Positions 35,077 to 44,361 of a DNA stretch of 64,000 nt are shown piece by piece. Each line of letters opens with the position of its first letter. The first letter of the stretch is position 1. The stretch is from positions 2,867,972 through 2,931,971 of the forward strand of contig NZ_KB455575.1 of assembly GCF_000341735.1 (NCBI RefSeq). Direction: 5' to 3'. Below the pieces are notes generated by a model, which was not told the origin of the DNA, did no database searches, and worked only from the letters and a program-made list of their open reading frames with translations. The DNA comes from Methylotuvimicrobium buryatense 5G. Its GTDB lineage: Bacteria > Pseudomonadota > Gammaproteobacteria > Methylococcales > Methylomonadaceae. Both the position numbers and the translations under genes were made by a program.

Positions 35077-36414
35077 TTATGAATAACCTTCGTCGACACG
35101 TTGCGCAAGATGCTTGAGAGCATCTGAAATAACGACCGGATAATTTTCTTCGCGCGTCAATAGCTTCAATTTACCGGGCAGCGTATGCAGTTGGTCTTGC
35201 GTTTCGAGTCGAATACGCTCAAGCGGCCGCTGCATTCCGGTAATCTGGCGACCGTTTTGCATTACTGCCTGCAATAACGGTTTACCGTCGCAAATTTCAT
35301 CGTCTACAGCGATTGTATCGCCGATCATGATTCCGTCAAGATCGAAGCGGCGATACACTTGTTTTCGCCCCGGCCAAGTCGCCTTGCCTTCAGAGCGTTT
35401 GCGTCTCGGCACGCCGGCATATTCCTGCAATTTATACGCACAATCCATGTAAGGGGCATCCGCCGAGGTATCCAGATACGTGCCGATGCCGTATCCGTCG
35501 ATCGGCGCTTGCCGCGAACGAAAAGCTTCGAGTTGATATTCGTCGATGCCGCCGCTTGCAAAAATCGTGACTTTTCGCAAACCGCCGTCATCGAGTATTC
35601 TCCTGACGTTATGCGCATGCTCGGCAAGATCGCCGCTATCTAAGCGCACACCCTTGATCCTTATGCCGGCCGCTTGTAATTTGGGCGCGAGAGCAACGAC
35701 TTTTTGCGCGCCGGCCTCGGTATCGTAGGTATCGATCAATAATACGACATTATCAGGATTGGCTTCGGCAAAGCGGAGAAAGGCTTCGCTTTCGTCGTCG
35801 TGTGCCTGCACGAACGAATGCGCCATCGTACCGTAAAGGGGTATGCCGAATTCGCGGCCGGCGCAAACCGTTGCCGTACCGCTAAATCCGGCCAAATAAC
35901 TCGCTCTTGCCGCCAAAACGCCGGCCTCGGCGCCATGCGCGCGCCGAAAACCGAAATCGACCAATAGCTTATCTCCAGCCATCAAAACCGAACGCGCGGC
36001 CTTCGATGCAATCAGTGTTTGAAAATGCAACAAGTTGATAACACGACTCTCGACCAATTGTGCTTCGGGAAACGGCGCAATAATTCTCAGAATCGGTTCA
36101 TTCGGAAAAAACACGGTACCTTCCGGCATCGCATCGACATCCCCGGTAAAGGTCAAACCGGCCAGATAATCGATAAAATCCGATTTGAAATGTCCTGTTG
36201 TGCTAAGCCAATCGATTTCGGCTTCGCTAAAACGCAGATTTTCGAGAAAATCGAGGACTTGCTCCAGGCCTGCCGCAACCAAAAAGCTTCGATTCTTCGG
36301 CAGCTTGCGTACAAAAAACTCGAACACCGCGGTCTCTGTCATCGCGTGCCGATAATAGCCTTGCAGCATCGTCAATTGGTAAAGGTCGGTCAATAAAGCG
36401 TCGCTAGCAATCAT
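35077..36414 (-). CDS. pncB: Nicotinate phosphoribosyltransferase
   Basis: A 445-residue enzyme making nicotinate mononucleotide from nicotinate and PRPP, with ATP. It has LLTDLYQLTMLQGYY at the start, DFGFRRAHGAEAGVLAARASYLAGFSGT, GIPLYGTMAHSFVQAHDDE with the family's conserved histidine region, and GVRLDSGDLAEHAHNVRRIL, followed by SGGIDEYQLEAF. Its first 4 bases overlap the end of pncA, so nicotinamide to nicotinate to NaMN forms one salvage route from one transcript. Confidence 0.94.
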   Translation of the reverse strand: MIASDALLTDLYQLTMLQGYYRHAMTETAVFEFFVRKLPKNRSFLVAAGLEQVLDFLENLRFSEAEIDWLSTTGHFKSDFIDYLAGLTFTGDVDAMPEGTVFFPNEPILRIIAPFPEAQLVESRVINLLHFQTLIASKAARSVLMAGDKLLVDFGFRRAHGAEAGVLAARASYLAGFSGTATVCAGREFGIPLYGTMAHSFVQAHDDESEAFLRFAEANPDNVVLLIDTYDTEAGAQKVVALAPKLQAAGIRIKGVRLDSGDLAEHAHNVRRILDDGGLRKVTIFASGGIDEYQLEAFRSRQAPIDGYGIGTYLDTSADAPYMDCAYKLQEYAGVPRRKRSEGKATWPGRKQVYRRFDLDGIMIGDTIAVDDEICDGKPLLQAVMQNGRQITGMQRPLERIRLETQDQLHTLPGKLKLLTREENYPVVISDALKHLAQRVDEGYS

Positions 36415-37010
36415 GACAAGTCGTCCAATGTAATAAGATGGGCGCCTTCGTCCGCCATTATTCGTTCGGCTTCAAGCCCATCCTGAGGATGGATATTTAC
36501 TGCCGCCAGCGCATCGTGTAATAAAAACACCTGGTAATCGAGCCTAAGCGCATCGCGAACCGTCTGCAACACGCAATAATCGGTTGCGATGCCGCACACA
36601 AACAACCGCTGTATCGAAGCGTTATTTAATCGACTTTCGAGTTTCGGATTTTCAAATGCCGAGTAGCCTTCCGCCTCAGCCGTATCTCCTGTGGAGACAA
36701 GGACGACAGTATCCGGGAGTAACAAGCTGGGGGCAAACTCTGCGCCTTTCGAACCGGCGACGCAATGGACCGGCCAAGGACCACCTTGCGCGGCGAATGA
36801 ACAATGATGGCTAGGATGCCAGTCGCGTGTCACGAAAACCGGCAAGTGACTGCGTATGAATCGCTCGATATAGGCATTGACGACCGGAATGATTTTATCA
36901 CCGCCAGCGACCGCCAACGCCCCGCCCGGCAAGAAATCTTTCTGAACATCGACCACAATCAACGCATCGCCTTGCTTGAGTCGTATTGGAGAAGAATCGG
37001 CTTGATGCAT
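36411..37010 (-). CDS. pncA: Nicotinamidase
   Basis: A 199-residue isochorismatase-fold amidase converting nicotinamide to nicotinate. Catalytic residues are visible: Asp in DALIVVDVQKDFLPGGAL (about 15-32), Lys in the following GSKGAEFAP and Cys in FVCGIATDYCVLQT at about 137-150. Metal ligands fit FVTRDWHPSHHCSF. It overlaps pncB by 4 bases and begins 3 bases after the pcm stop codon, supporting one operon. Confidence 0.93.
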   Translation of the reverse strand: MHQADSSPIRLKQGDALIVVDVQKDFLPGGALAVAGGDKIIPVVNAYIERFIRSHLPVFVTRDWHPSHHCSFAAQGGPWPVHCVAGSKGAEFAPSLLLPDTVVLVSTGDTAEAEGYSAFENPKLESRLNNASIQRLFVCGIATDYCVLQTVRDALRLDYQVFLLHDALAAVNIHPQDGLEAERIMADEGAHLITLDDLS

Positions 37011-37013
37011 CGT

Positions 37014-37700
37014 TTACGGACTCCATTGATGATGGGCCGATTCCATATGCTTACCGGTAAAGGGCACAAAACTAACCCCCAAAACCGTACGCGAATCGAT
37101 TTTACCTTGAGAGTCTTTTTCTATGACCAGCAATTCCTGATAATTAAAGGGAAGACCAACTGGAATCACCAAGCGCGCGCCATTCCGTAATTGATCGATC
37201 AAAGGCTGCGGGATATGAGGCGCGGCCGCGGTAACGACGATGCCGTCATAGGGACCGTGTTCCGGCCACCCGAGGTATCCGTCGCCGGTACGAACTTCGA
37301 TATTATGATAACCGTAGGCCGCAAGTCTTTCCCTCGCTTTATCGGCCAAGGTTTCGACGATTTCAACCGTATATACCTGTTTGACCAGCCGAGATAAGAT
37401 AGCCGCTTGGTAGCCGGAGCCGGTACCGATTTCCAATATCGTGTCGCTCGGCTTGGGAGCCAATAAATCGGTCATCAGCGCGACAATGTATGGCTGCGAT
37501 ATCGTCTGCCCCAAACCGATCGGTACCGGACCATTGGCATAGGCGTAATGCCTAGACTCCTCGGGCACGAACAAATGCCTCGGGACTTCACGCATCGCAT
37601 CGATAACCCGCTCTTCCAAGGCATTCTTACCGATATAATGCCGCGTCAAGCGCACTTCGGCTTCAATATCATCGAGCATCTGCTGAATGTTTTCTTTCAA
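37014..37700 (-). CDS. pcm: Protein-L-isoaspartate O-methyltransferase
   Basis: A 228-residue AdoMet-dependent enzyme that starts repair of isomerised aspartyl residues. It has RHLFVPEESRHYAYANGPVPIGLGQTISQPYIVALMTD, the SAM site LEIGTGSGYQAAILSRL, TVEIVETLADKARERL and the C-terminal RLVIPVGLPFNYQELLVIEK. Length is normal. In many Gammaproteobacteria it sits with surE and nlpD; here it instead leads the NAD-salvage genes. Confidence 0.94.
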   Translation of the reverse strand: MKENIQQMLDDIEAEVRLTRHYIGKNALEERVIDAMREVPRHLFVPEESRHYAYANGPVPIGLGQTISQPYIVALMTDLLAPKPSDTILEIGTGSGYQAAILSRLVKQVYTVEIVETLADKARERLAAYGYHNIEVRTGDGYLGWPEHGPYDGIVVTAAAPHIPQPLIDQLRNGARLVIPVGLPFNYQELLVIEKDSQGKIDSRTVLGVSFVPFTGKHMESAHHQWSP

Positions 37701-37801
37701 AACGCGCTCCCCAATTATTTCGCCCCAATTTTGAGTAGTAAAATAGTGTTTTGCACGTTCCTTATTCCTAGAAAAATCATTTCGCTACGAAGAATAAGAA
37801 T

Positions 37802-37948
37802 CTGAAGTTTCCCAATTATTAAAAAAGAGAACTAGCGCTGACCAAGGTGTGTGGGTATTTTTGATTGGGTTTGCGTTAAACATGGCAAACCCATTAAAAA
37901 ATACCTTTACAAGCCAGATTACCCCCCATAAAAACTGGGAAACTTCAG
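37802..37948. mobile_element. Family E MITE-like element with 7-bp target duplication
   Basis: A 147-bp element with ends ctgaagtttcccaattatt and aaaactgggaaacttcag (inverted repeat with few mismatches). Exact taagaat flanks it at 37795-37801 and 37949-37955. A central hairpin pairs tgggtttgc with gcaaaccca. Only one copy is in the window. It lies in the 386-base gap between pcm and the NlpE-like gene, beside a family F copy. Confidence 0.85.
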
Positions 37949-37965
37949 TAAGAATTTAATTCGAT

Positions 37966-38085
37966 AGCTCATTAGCCTATGCACAACCCTTTTGCCCCTT
38001 AAAAGGTTATTCAATTTTTTTTATGACAAGCCGTTGAAATACTTTATGAACTTCATCTGCTTCATAGTTAAACTACCGAATTCAG
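37966..38085 (-). repeat. Family F repeat, inverted copy
   Basis: The sequence from ttcgatagctcattagcc to catagttaaactaccgaatt matches the reverse complement of the copy at 16337. It ends at the stop codon of the NlpE-like gene. Confidence 0.68.
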
Positions 38086-38086
38086 G

Positions 38087-38620
38087 TTAATGTATATGCA
38101 CTTCTCGAGACTTTACCTTATCACTTCTTCGCAACACATAACGATCCGACTTTTTGTCCAACCTTGTTCCGTCGTCATCTAATTGAACCAGCGTTCCATC
38201 ATTTTCTATAAAATACCGCCGTGTATTTCCCACACCTTTACGTGGCGTTAATACAACGATTTGACTCTCCTCATTCCAGCTATATTTCCCTTTTTCGTAA
38301 TACTCTCTTGAGGACTCCCTTGCCGGCTGAGTCACCATCAAATAATTATTTTTTTGTTTTAAAGACAACGTGACCTTGATGCCATTGCAATCATTGCACG
38401 GGAGATAACCGTAAAATACTCCGCGAAAAATTTGACTTTCATCGACATGACTTTCATGGAGCGCATGATCGTTATCCTTTTGCAAATGTTTTACCCGGGC
38501 TTTTGCAAGGTTTTCTCGAGCTTCAAAATCTGTCGCCGCGATTACCGGCATCGCGAAAACCCAGCATCCGATTAGCAACACGAAGCGACGGGGTTTTAAT
38601 TGTTTTTTTACTGTTCGCAT
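38087..38620 (-). CDS. NlpE-like copper-resistance/envelope-stress protein
   Basis: A 177-residue exported protein. The signal peptide (RRFVLLIGCWVFAMPVIAA) looks like ordinary type I rather than lipoprotein. The NlpE N-terminal domain is shown by FRGVFYGYLPCNDCNGIKVTLSLKQKNNYLM, with the CXXC pair at about residues 79-82, and by KGKYSWNEESQIVVLTP. E. coli NlpE is an outer-membrane lipoprotein that triggers Cpx signalling. This shorter protein lacks the C-terminal OB domain, so it is only a domain relative. A family F repeat follows its stop codon. Confidence 0.8.
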   Translation of the reverse strand: MRTVKKQLKPRRFVLLIGCWVFAMPVIAATDFEARENLAKARVKHLQKDNDHALHESHVDESQIFRGVFYGYLPCNDCNGIKVTLSLKQKNNYLMVTQPARESSREYYEKGKYSWNEESQIVVLTPRKGVGNTRRYFIENDGTLVQLDDDGTRLDKKSDRYVLRRSDKVKSREVHIH

Positions 38621-38831
38621 GGAAAATTTCCGAAAAAAGAGTTGTGTCTAGGAAAAAAGATCAATGGGGACAATCGGTTTCAATGTTAAACCGGGTATTT
38701 ATGATACTGCTCCGGAAGCAGATCGGAATTTCCGCCTAGATTACAGAGCGACCGGTTTAAAGATCGATGCCAGGGTAGGCTCACCTAATGAGTGTAGCAA
38801 GCGAATCACCGGAATCAAGTCTCAGGGGTTA

Positions 38832-39061
38832 TATACCTTTCGCACTTCGAATTTCGGCAGTGCCTTAGGAAGCGGGGTTGCTCGGTAAAGGCTTTGCCAG
38901 CATGGAACTGGCATAGAGCCTACATGGACGTATTTACGACAGATCGAACGCCAAGGATGGCTTGAATGCAGATTTTGCAGGAGCCAAAAATCTGCCCTGC
39001 TGCCCACATCCTCGCCAAGCACACCCCACACCCATTTTGATCCCCAAATTGGGAATTGCTG
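38832..39061. mobile_element. Chimeric element: family A left half, family C right half
   Basis: Left: tatacctttcgcacttcgaa, the A body, inner hairpin and ggacgtatttacg up to about 38937. It then switches to family C: gatcgaacgccaaggatggc, the gcagattttgcaggagc module and ..caaattgggaattgctg at the end. It is the mirror arrangement of the chimera at 24746. It abuts the 3' side of the YhaN-like gene. The preceding 38621-38831 stretch shows no credible gene. Confidence 0.8.
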
Positions 39062-39138
39062 CATTGTCCCCGGCACATAGGCAATTTTTTATGTTTCTTA
39101 GAGAGCATGGAGTATGCTCATTGCCAGCAGATTCCAGA

Positions 39139-42100
39139 TCACAAGAACACAACATTCACCTGACCGCCAAAAACATCTTGAATCGTTGGGATCAAGTGGT
39201 CATGGTGGCTAAGGAAGATAACTTGGGTCTGTTCGGACAATGCTTTAAGCGCTTCAAACCCGGCTTTTGATCGGACATCATCGTAGTTAATAAATAAATC
39301 GTCGGCGATAAAGGGCAACGGCATGGCTTGTTCCAAGTGCATTTCCAGGGCTGCCAATCTAAGTGCCAAGTAAAGCTGATCTCGTGTACCGTCACTCATA
39401 CCAGAGATACCAACCATCTTGCCATCGGTGCGTAGCCCCTCTAGGACCATTGGTTCTCGTTCAAAATCCACAATCAGCTTGCTAAAAGATCCGGAAGTTA
39501 ATGTCGAAAAGATGGCCCCGGCACGTTGTAACAGAGGCCCTTGCTTCTCTTCTCGGTAACGGTCAATAGACCAACGGAGCAAGCGCCCAGCGGTAAAAAC
39601 TTTTACATACCGTTCTGCAACATCTGACATTTGTGCAAGCGCCTCTTGGCGTTTTGCTTCTGCTTGGGTTGCAGCGTCAGACCCACCGATTTCGGATAAA
39701 GCCCGTAAGGCATTTGCAAGGTCAGCCGAAAGATTTGATTGCTTCTGAACAGCTTCAGAAATTTCATCATTAACGTACGCTAAATCGCTGGTAAGTTGAA
39801 TTAGATCAGCCGCATCAACCTCCGCTTCAATTTGCTCCCTAGTCAGGCCATCACCACCATTTATCAGATTAGTCTTAGATTCTGTCAGTTCTGCATTTAG
39901 GCGACGTTGCTCGTCAGACCTACGAATCGCTTCATGTAGCAAAACTGAGGTGTCGACTCCCGCTTTATCCATTAACGGTTTCAAACTCGCCGTTGCTGTT
40001 TGAATCGATTCTTGGTCTTCTAGCACCTGACTGCTTGCGACACGTAGCGATTCCTTAAGCCGACTGCTTTCCGTAAATGACTCGCGGACGAGGATTAAGC
40101 GATTTGCCAATGATTGAGCTATTTTTTCAGCTGGTTGATCTATTAGATCGGGGACAATGACTTCCGCAAGTCGTTTCGCTTCAATAGAAAATGCCCTCAA
40201 ATCAGCATTCATTGTGTCGATACGTTCGACTTGAATCTGCCTCATTTTCTCTAGCTTCTCGGCTATTTGTTCAATAAGCTCAAGAGCGCCTTCGACCATG
40301 CCAATATCGCTATCAGACGCTAATCCCAACTTGGCCAATGTTATTGACCAATTTTTAGACCAACGGCTTTCTTCAAACTTCGCATCTTCAGTAGCTTGTT
40401 TTAACGCAGCATTAAGGGACTTTGCTTCACGCAATTGGGCTGATAAAGTTTCATGACGAACTTTAGCGCTATCGATGGCTTGAATATAGTTTTCTGCTTG
40501 AATACACAGAACGGACAATTTATCCGTCTCTATCACCTCAAGCCCCGTTTCTTTTAACGCCTTGACGAGATTGAGACGGGAATCTGCAACTAAACGGATA
40601 AATGAATCAAATTCTTCCTGTGCATCTTGATATGCAATACCCGCAGACAGTACTTTCTCCCGCCTAAGCATCCAGGCACCAATTTCTTCTAAGGCCATGC
40701 CAGCCAAGTCCATATTCGCAGCCTCTTGAGCCCAACGGTCGTCGAATAGTTGAATATCGTCATCCATTTTTGAGAGTTGGCCTTCAATCAGCGTTAAGCT
40801 CTGTTTCTCTCGTTCAAGCTGATGAATTAAGCTTTGGAGTTCGGTTGCCTCCTCTACATCGTCGAGCCTGCTATCTGCAATTTGATCGGCATAGGCAATT
40901 TTCCTTTCAAACGAAAGCCCTTCGAGTTCTAGATCAATAGCACCCGTTTTTATGCCACACCACAACTCATCTCGTTTTGTCCGAGCTTCGATCACCGCCT
41001 CAAGAGTCGTAATTTGATGCAGCTCATTAAACTGGGCAATTTGCAATTCAATCCGGGCAACCTCGGCTGTTTGATTTTTTAGCCGCAGTAATTCCGTTTT
41101 CCGGTCGGAAATTAGGGTTTGCCGCTCTTGAATTAATCGGTTAACTTTTTCTTGACTAGGCAGCTTTAGAGACAATAAGTCTGGCAGAGGTTTGCACCAT
41201 TGGCTCAACTCCGCCAAATAACATTCCAGCGCTGATTTTGCCTTGGTCAGCGTAGTTTGTCGCTTTTGGTTCGCCAATTCGGTGTCACCAAATGATTTGG
41301 CGTTTGCTAATGCTGCACGTAGCGCAGGTTTAACGTCTCCCATCTGCAAATCAGCCAGTTGCTTCGACAGTGCTGCGATTTCAGAATCTTTGTTCTTTTC
41401 GGCCTGTTCTGCAGCCCGTAATGTCTGAATAATCCCGCCACGGTCGCGGACCAATTGCCTGAGTTCGCGCCGCACTAGCAGTGTCGGCATACGCTGGACA
41501 ATTGCGCTTTCAGAATCTGGAGCCCAACCCAGCTGGGCGCAGGCATTACCAACCGCTCGCCAAAGTGCCGCTATTTCATTTTTTCGATTGGCGATATCGC
41601 CTTCATAAGCGCTGTATTGAAGGCGAAGATTATCTAGTTTGGTTATGTCGGCAGCGCGATCAATTAGGGTCTGGTCAACAACGATTTTTGATAGCGCTTC
41701 AGTGATTTTTTCAACCTCACTATTGCGCATTTCCAGGCGTTCAGCGGCGATAGCGAGCTCTCGTTCTGCGGCAGCGAGAATGGCTGCGGCATCTGCCGGC
41801 AACTCTATCACTTCACCCAATTCACCCAATTTCTGTTCATTATCTCTCAGGGTCATCAAAAACGGAGCAAGCCTACGAATGCGCTCAAGACGGGTACGCT
41901 GGCTTTGGAGTTTCTGGTGTCGTTCACGCTCATTGCTCAACGATTCTTGCAGAGATTCGACTTTACTATTGGCCTCCACCCAGACCTTGGTCCGAACAGT
42001 GGCTTCTTTCAAAGCAGTCGTTGCCTTATCGAGTTGGTCTAAGGCGATGTAATAAGCCCGGTCATTGGATTTTCTAGGTGCCCACAGTTTGTCAGCTTCG

Positions 42101-42597
42101 GCGACGAGCGCATCACGAATCTTACCAAGACTGGCGACACCAGCCGCAGATTGAAACAGGATCTGTCCCACATCATTCTCTGCATTGAGAATGCTATTGC
42201 CGCCGGAAACTAATCGCGTATGGTCAAGGCCAAACATTTGATCAAAGAAGCTTCTATCTGCAGTCCCCAGGAATGGTGTCAATTCAGTATCAGACAAGAC
42301 GGCATCCACCGGCGAGCGCAGGGTTTGTTTTTGCGCTTTAGCGCGCTGAAATTCAAGCGAACCTGCTGCATTGCTAATGTAAGCCCCTAAGCGCAATTCG
42401 TTAAGCGGGTGCAGGAAACTATGGACGGAACGCAAAGGGAAACCAAACAACAAATCAACGATAGCGGATCGCAGTGTGGATTTGCCTGCCTCATTGGGCC
42501 CGACAATCATATGAAAGTCCTGTTTGGCAACTGGAAATTCAACTGAGCGGTCAGAGAATTTGCCGTACTTGATCAAGTCTAAGCGGTGAAAGCGCAT
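39139..42597 (-). CDS. YhaN-like SMC/SbcC-type ATPase
   Basis: An 1152-residue ATPase with SMC-like architecture. The N-terminal Walker A is IVGPNEAGKSTLRSAI at about 31-46. Long heptad-rich coiled coils cover roughly residues 170-1000. The C-terminal half-domain has the ABC signature region SGMSDGTRDQLYLALRLAALEM and Walker B PFIADDLFINYDD. This fits the YhaN branch (AAA_27), relatives of SbcC/Rad50. There is no zinc hook CXXC that I can see in the coil centre. It follows the YhaO-like nuclease by 7 bases, so the two should form one complex acting on DNA ends. Confidence 0.9.
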   Translation of the reverse strand: MRFHRLDLIKYGKFSDRSVEFPVAKQDFHMIVGPNEAGKSTLRSAIVDLLFGFPLRSVHSFLHPLNELRLGAYISNAAGSLEFQRAKAQKQTLRSPVDAVLSDTELTPFLGTADRSFFDQMFGLDHTRLVSGGNSILNAENDVGQILFQSAAGVASLGKIRDALVAEADKLWAPRKSNDRAYYIALDQLDKATTALKEATVRTKVWVEANSKVESLQESLSNERERHQKLQSQRTRLERIRRLAPFLMTLRDNEQKLGELGEVIELPADAAAILAAAERELAIAAERLEMRNSEVEKITEALSKIVVDQTLIDRAADITKLDNLRLQYSAYEGDIANRKNEIAALWRAVGNACAQLGWAPDSESAIVQRMPTLLVRRELRQLVRDRGGIIQTLRAAEQAEKNKDSEIAALSKQLADLQMGDVKPALRAALANAKSFGDTELANQKRQTTLTKAKSALECYLAELSQWCKPLPDLLSLKLPSQEKVNRLIQERQTLISDRKTELLRLKNQTAEVARIELQIAQFNELHQITTLEAVIEARTKRDELWCGIKTGAIDLELEGLSFERKIAYADQIADSRLDDVEEATELQSLIHQLEREKQSLTLIEGQLSKMDDDIQLFDDRWAQEAANMDLAGMALEEIGAWMLRREKVLSAGIAYQDAQEEFDSFIRLVADSRLNLVKALKETGLEVIETDKLSVLCIQAENYIQAIDSAKVRHETLSAQLREAKSLNAALKQATEDAKFEESRWSKNWSITLAKLGLASDSDIGMVEGALELIEQIAEKLEKMRQIQVERIDTMNADLRAFSIEAKRLAEVIVPDLIDQPAEKIAQSLANRLILVRESFTESSRLKESLRVASSQVLEDQESIQTATASLKPLMDKAGVDTSVLLHEAIRRSDEQRRLNAELTESKTNLINGGDGLTREQIEAEVDAADLIQLTSDLAYVNDEISEAVQKQSNLSADLANALRALSEIGGSDAATQAEAKRQEALAQMSDVAERYVKVFTAGRLLRWSIDRYREEKQGPLLQRAGAIFSTLTSGSFSKLIVDFEREPMVLEGLRTDGKMVGISGMSDGTRDQLYLALRLAALEMHLEQAMPLPFIADDLFINYDDVRSKAGFEALKALSEQTQVIFLSHHDHLIPTIQDVFGGQVNVVFL

Positions 42598-42604
42598 CGT
42601 CAGC

Positions 42605-43861
42605 TTACTCCGCTTTGGCTAAATGAGACACCAGTCCTGGACGAACTTTGCGAACCAAGTTCACCAGATCGCCAGATCGAATGGCCTTGAAGTATGGGAC
42701 AGTGGTTTGCAATTCCAAGGGAGCCTTGTTGACCAAGCCCAGCAGTTCATCTTGCAAGCTTTTAAGAAAGTCAGCGTCTGATTCAGCCGCCTGAAGCAGA
42801 TCCTGCAAATCGGATAATGCATCGGCTCGGGCTCGAACCTCCTCGCCATTATCTGCCGCCGAAGTGGCCACCTTGACCTTTTCAACCCAAAGTCGCTCAG
42901 TACCCATGGCGACTGCCAAGGCTAAGACTTCGGCACGCAGTTGCGACTCCAGCCCGAAAAGTTCGCCGTGAGCGGCCGTTTTGCCGGTGACGGTGACTCT
43001 AACTGCTGTGGGAATGATAGATGGGCTGTTTTCTACAATTGCGTCGAGTTCTTTGCCGATGATGGCCACAACTTCCGATAACGTTTTGCACTCGGTAGCA
43101 TCGACATCCAGACTGGTCCAGCGCAGGACATCGACGAACAGGCGCTCGATGTTCTGAATGCCATGCTCATCTGCAGTCACAATAACCGCTCCACGCGGCC
43201 CGGTCTCCCGGATATGACGACCCTGAAGGTTGCCGGGGAAAACAACCGTCGAGGCACCTTCCCAAATTTGATGTTCATGCACATGACCTAGTGCCCAGTA
43301 GTGGTAGCCTTTAGCATGAAGTTCATCCAAACTACACGGCGCATAAGTAGCGTGAGCTGCGTTGCCCTGAAGAGCTGTATGCAACACACCGATATTGAAC
43401 ATGCCTGGCACTGGAGCGGGATATCCTGTCGCTAGGTTCTCTAGGGTCTCTTTTTCCTTAAAGCTACGACCATGCAGAGCAACTTTTAGGTCATTCAGGC
43501 AGAAAGTGCAGGGTTTGCGGGTGTCGAAGGCAAAGACATTATCAGGTAATTGCAACTTTTTGGTCATTTCACTTTCGGCATCATGGTTGCCGAACAGCAG
43601 ATAAACCGGAATACCGGCTTTCTTCAGGCGCCCCATTTCTTTACAGAAATAAATGCCCGTGTTGTGATCCTTCCAAGTGCCATCATAGAGATCTCCGGCA
43701 ATCACCAGGAAGTCAACCGGTTGCTCAATTGCTTCGGTAACCAGGTTGGTAAAGGCGTCGCGAGTCGCCGTGCGCAGCATTTCCACAGGAGCATCAGCAT
43801 AAGCGCTTAATCCCGTTAAAGGACTATCCAAATGGATGTCGGCAGCATGTATGAATTTCAC
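42605..43861 (-). CDS. YhaO-like DNA repair exonuclease (SbcD-type metallophosphoesterase)
   Basis: A 418-residue calcineurin-like nuclease. Metal motifs are MKFIHAADIHLDSPL (DxH), VIAGDLYDG (GDLYD), LLFGNHDAES (GNHD) and WALGHVHEHQI (GHVH), all intact. A capping C-terminal region follows. The family works with YhaN/SbcC-type ATPases to process hairpins and DNA ends. Ribosome site AAAAGGA precedes the start at 43861. The pair is bracketed by repeats: the A/C chimera at 38832 and copies of A and C at 43916-44576. Confidence 0.92.
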   Translation of the reverse strand: MKFIHAADIHLDSPLTGLSAYADAPVEMLRTATRDAFTNLVTEAIEQPVDFLVIAGDLYDGTWKDHNTGIYFCKEMGRLKKAGIPVYLLFGNHDAESEMTKKLQLPDNVFAFDTRKPCTFCLNDLKVALHGRSFKEKETLENLATGYPAPVPGMFNIGVLHTALQGNAAHATYAPCSLDELHAKGYHYWALGHVHEHQIWEGASTVVFPGNLQGRHIRETGPRGAVIVTADEHGIQNIERLFVDVLRWTSLDVDATECKTLSEVVAIIGKELDAIVENSPSIIPTAVRVTVTGKTAAHGELFGLESQLRAEVLALAVAMGTERLWVEKVKVATSAADNGEEVRARADALSDLQDLLQAAESDADFLKSLQDELLGLVNKAPLELQTTVPYFKAIRSGDLVNLVRKVRPGLVSHLAKAE

Positions 43862-43915
43862 TAATCTGTTCCTTTTTGTGAGTGACTAACGAATTCCCTC
43901 CCATCTATTCAATAC

Positions 43916-44077
43916 TATACCCATCGCACTTCAAACTTCGGCATTGACGCATGGAGGCGCCGGGGTGTTCGGCAAAGGCTTTGACAGCAGGGATGCTGTC
44001 ACAGAGCCTACATGGACGTATTCACGGCGTCCTTTGACGGACACCCCGGCGCCGAAATTTGACCCGCAAAGGGTATA
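43916..44077. repeat. Family A element, full length
   Basis: A 162-bp copy from tatacccatcgcacttcaaa to ..gacccgcaaagggtata, close to consensus, with core ggacgtattcacggcgtcc at 44014-44032. It lies 55 bases upstream of the YhaO-like start. The following 280 bases up to the family C element show nothing clear. Confidence 0.87.
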
Positions 44078-44361
44078 GAATTGGTTTTGGGTCAAGAGCT
44101 AGATTTCACCGTTTTCAAACCAGCGCTCATGAATAACATGGTCACTAACTTTTTTCAGGATAACTTGAATACGCCACGATAGCCAAACTATTCGCTGCAC
44201 TACTACTCCCTTTGCCTATGCGAAATGAGGAATCATAATCTTGACGACAGAATCCTGTACGAGCCTTGCATCGCTCATACAGGTATATCCCTATTTTTCT
44301 AAAAGAATTACGACTTTATTATCACGAACTAGCCGTTCGGTGCATTCTCCGCTATCTATTC

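Noticed and set aside
38664-38888. 74-codon ORF upstream of the NlpE-like gene
   Set aside because: No ribosome site of note, and the second half is family A sequence in the false reading frame. No domain recognised.
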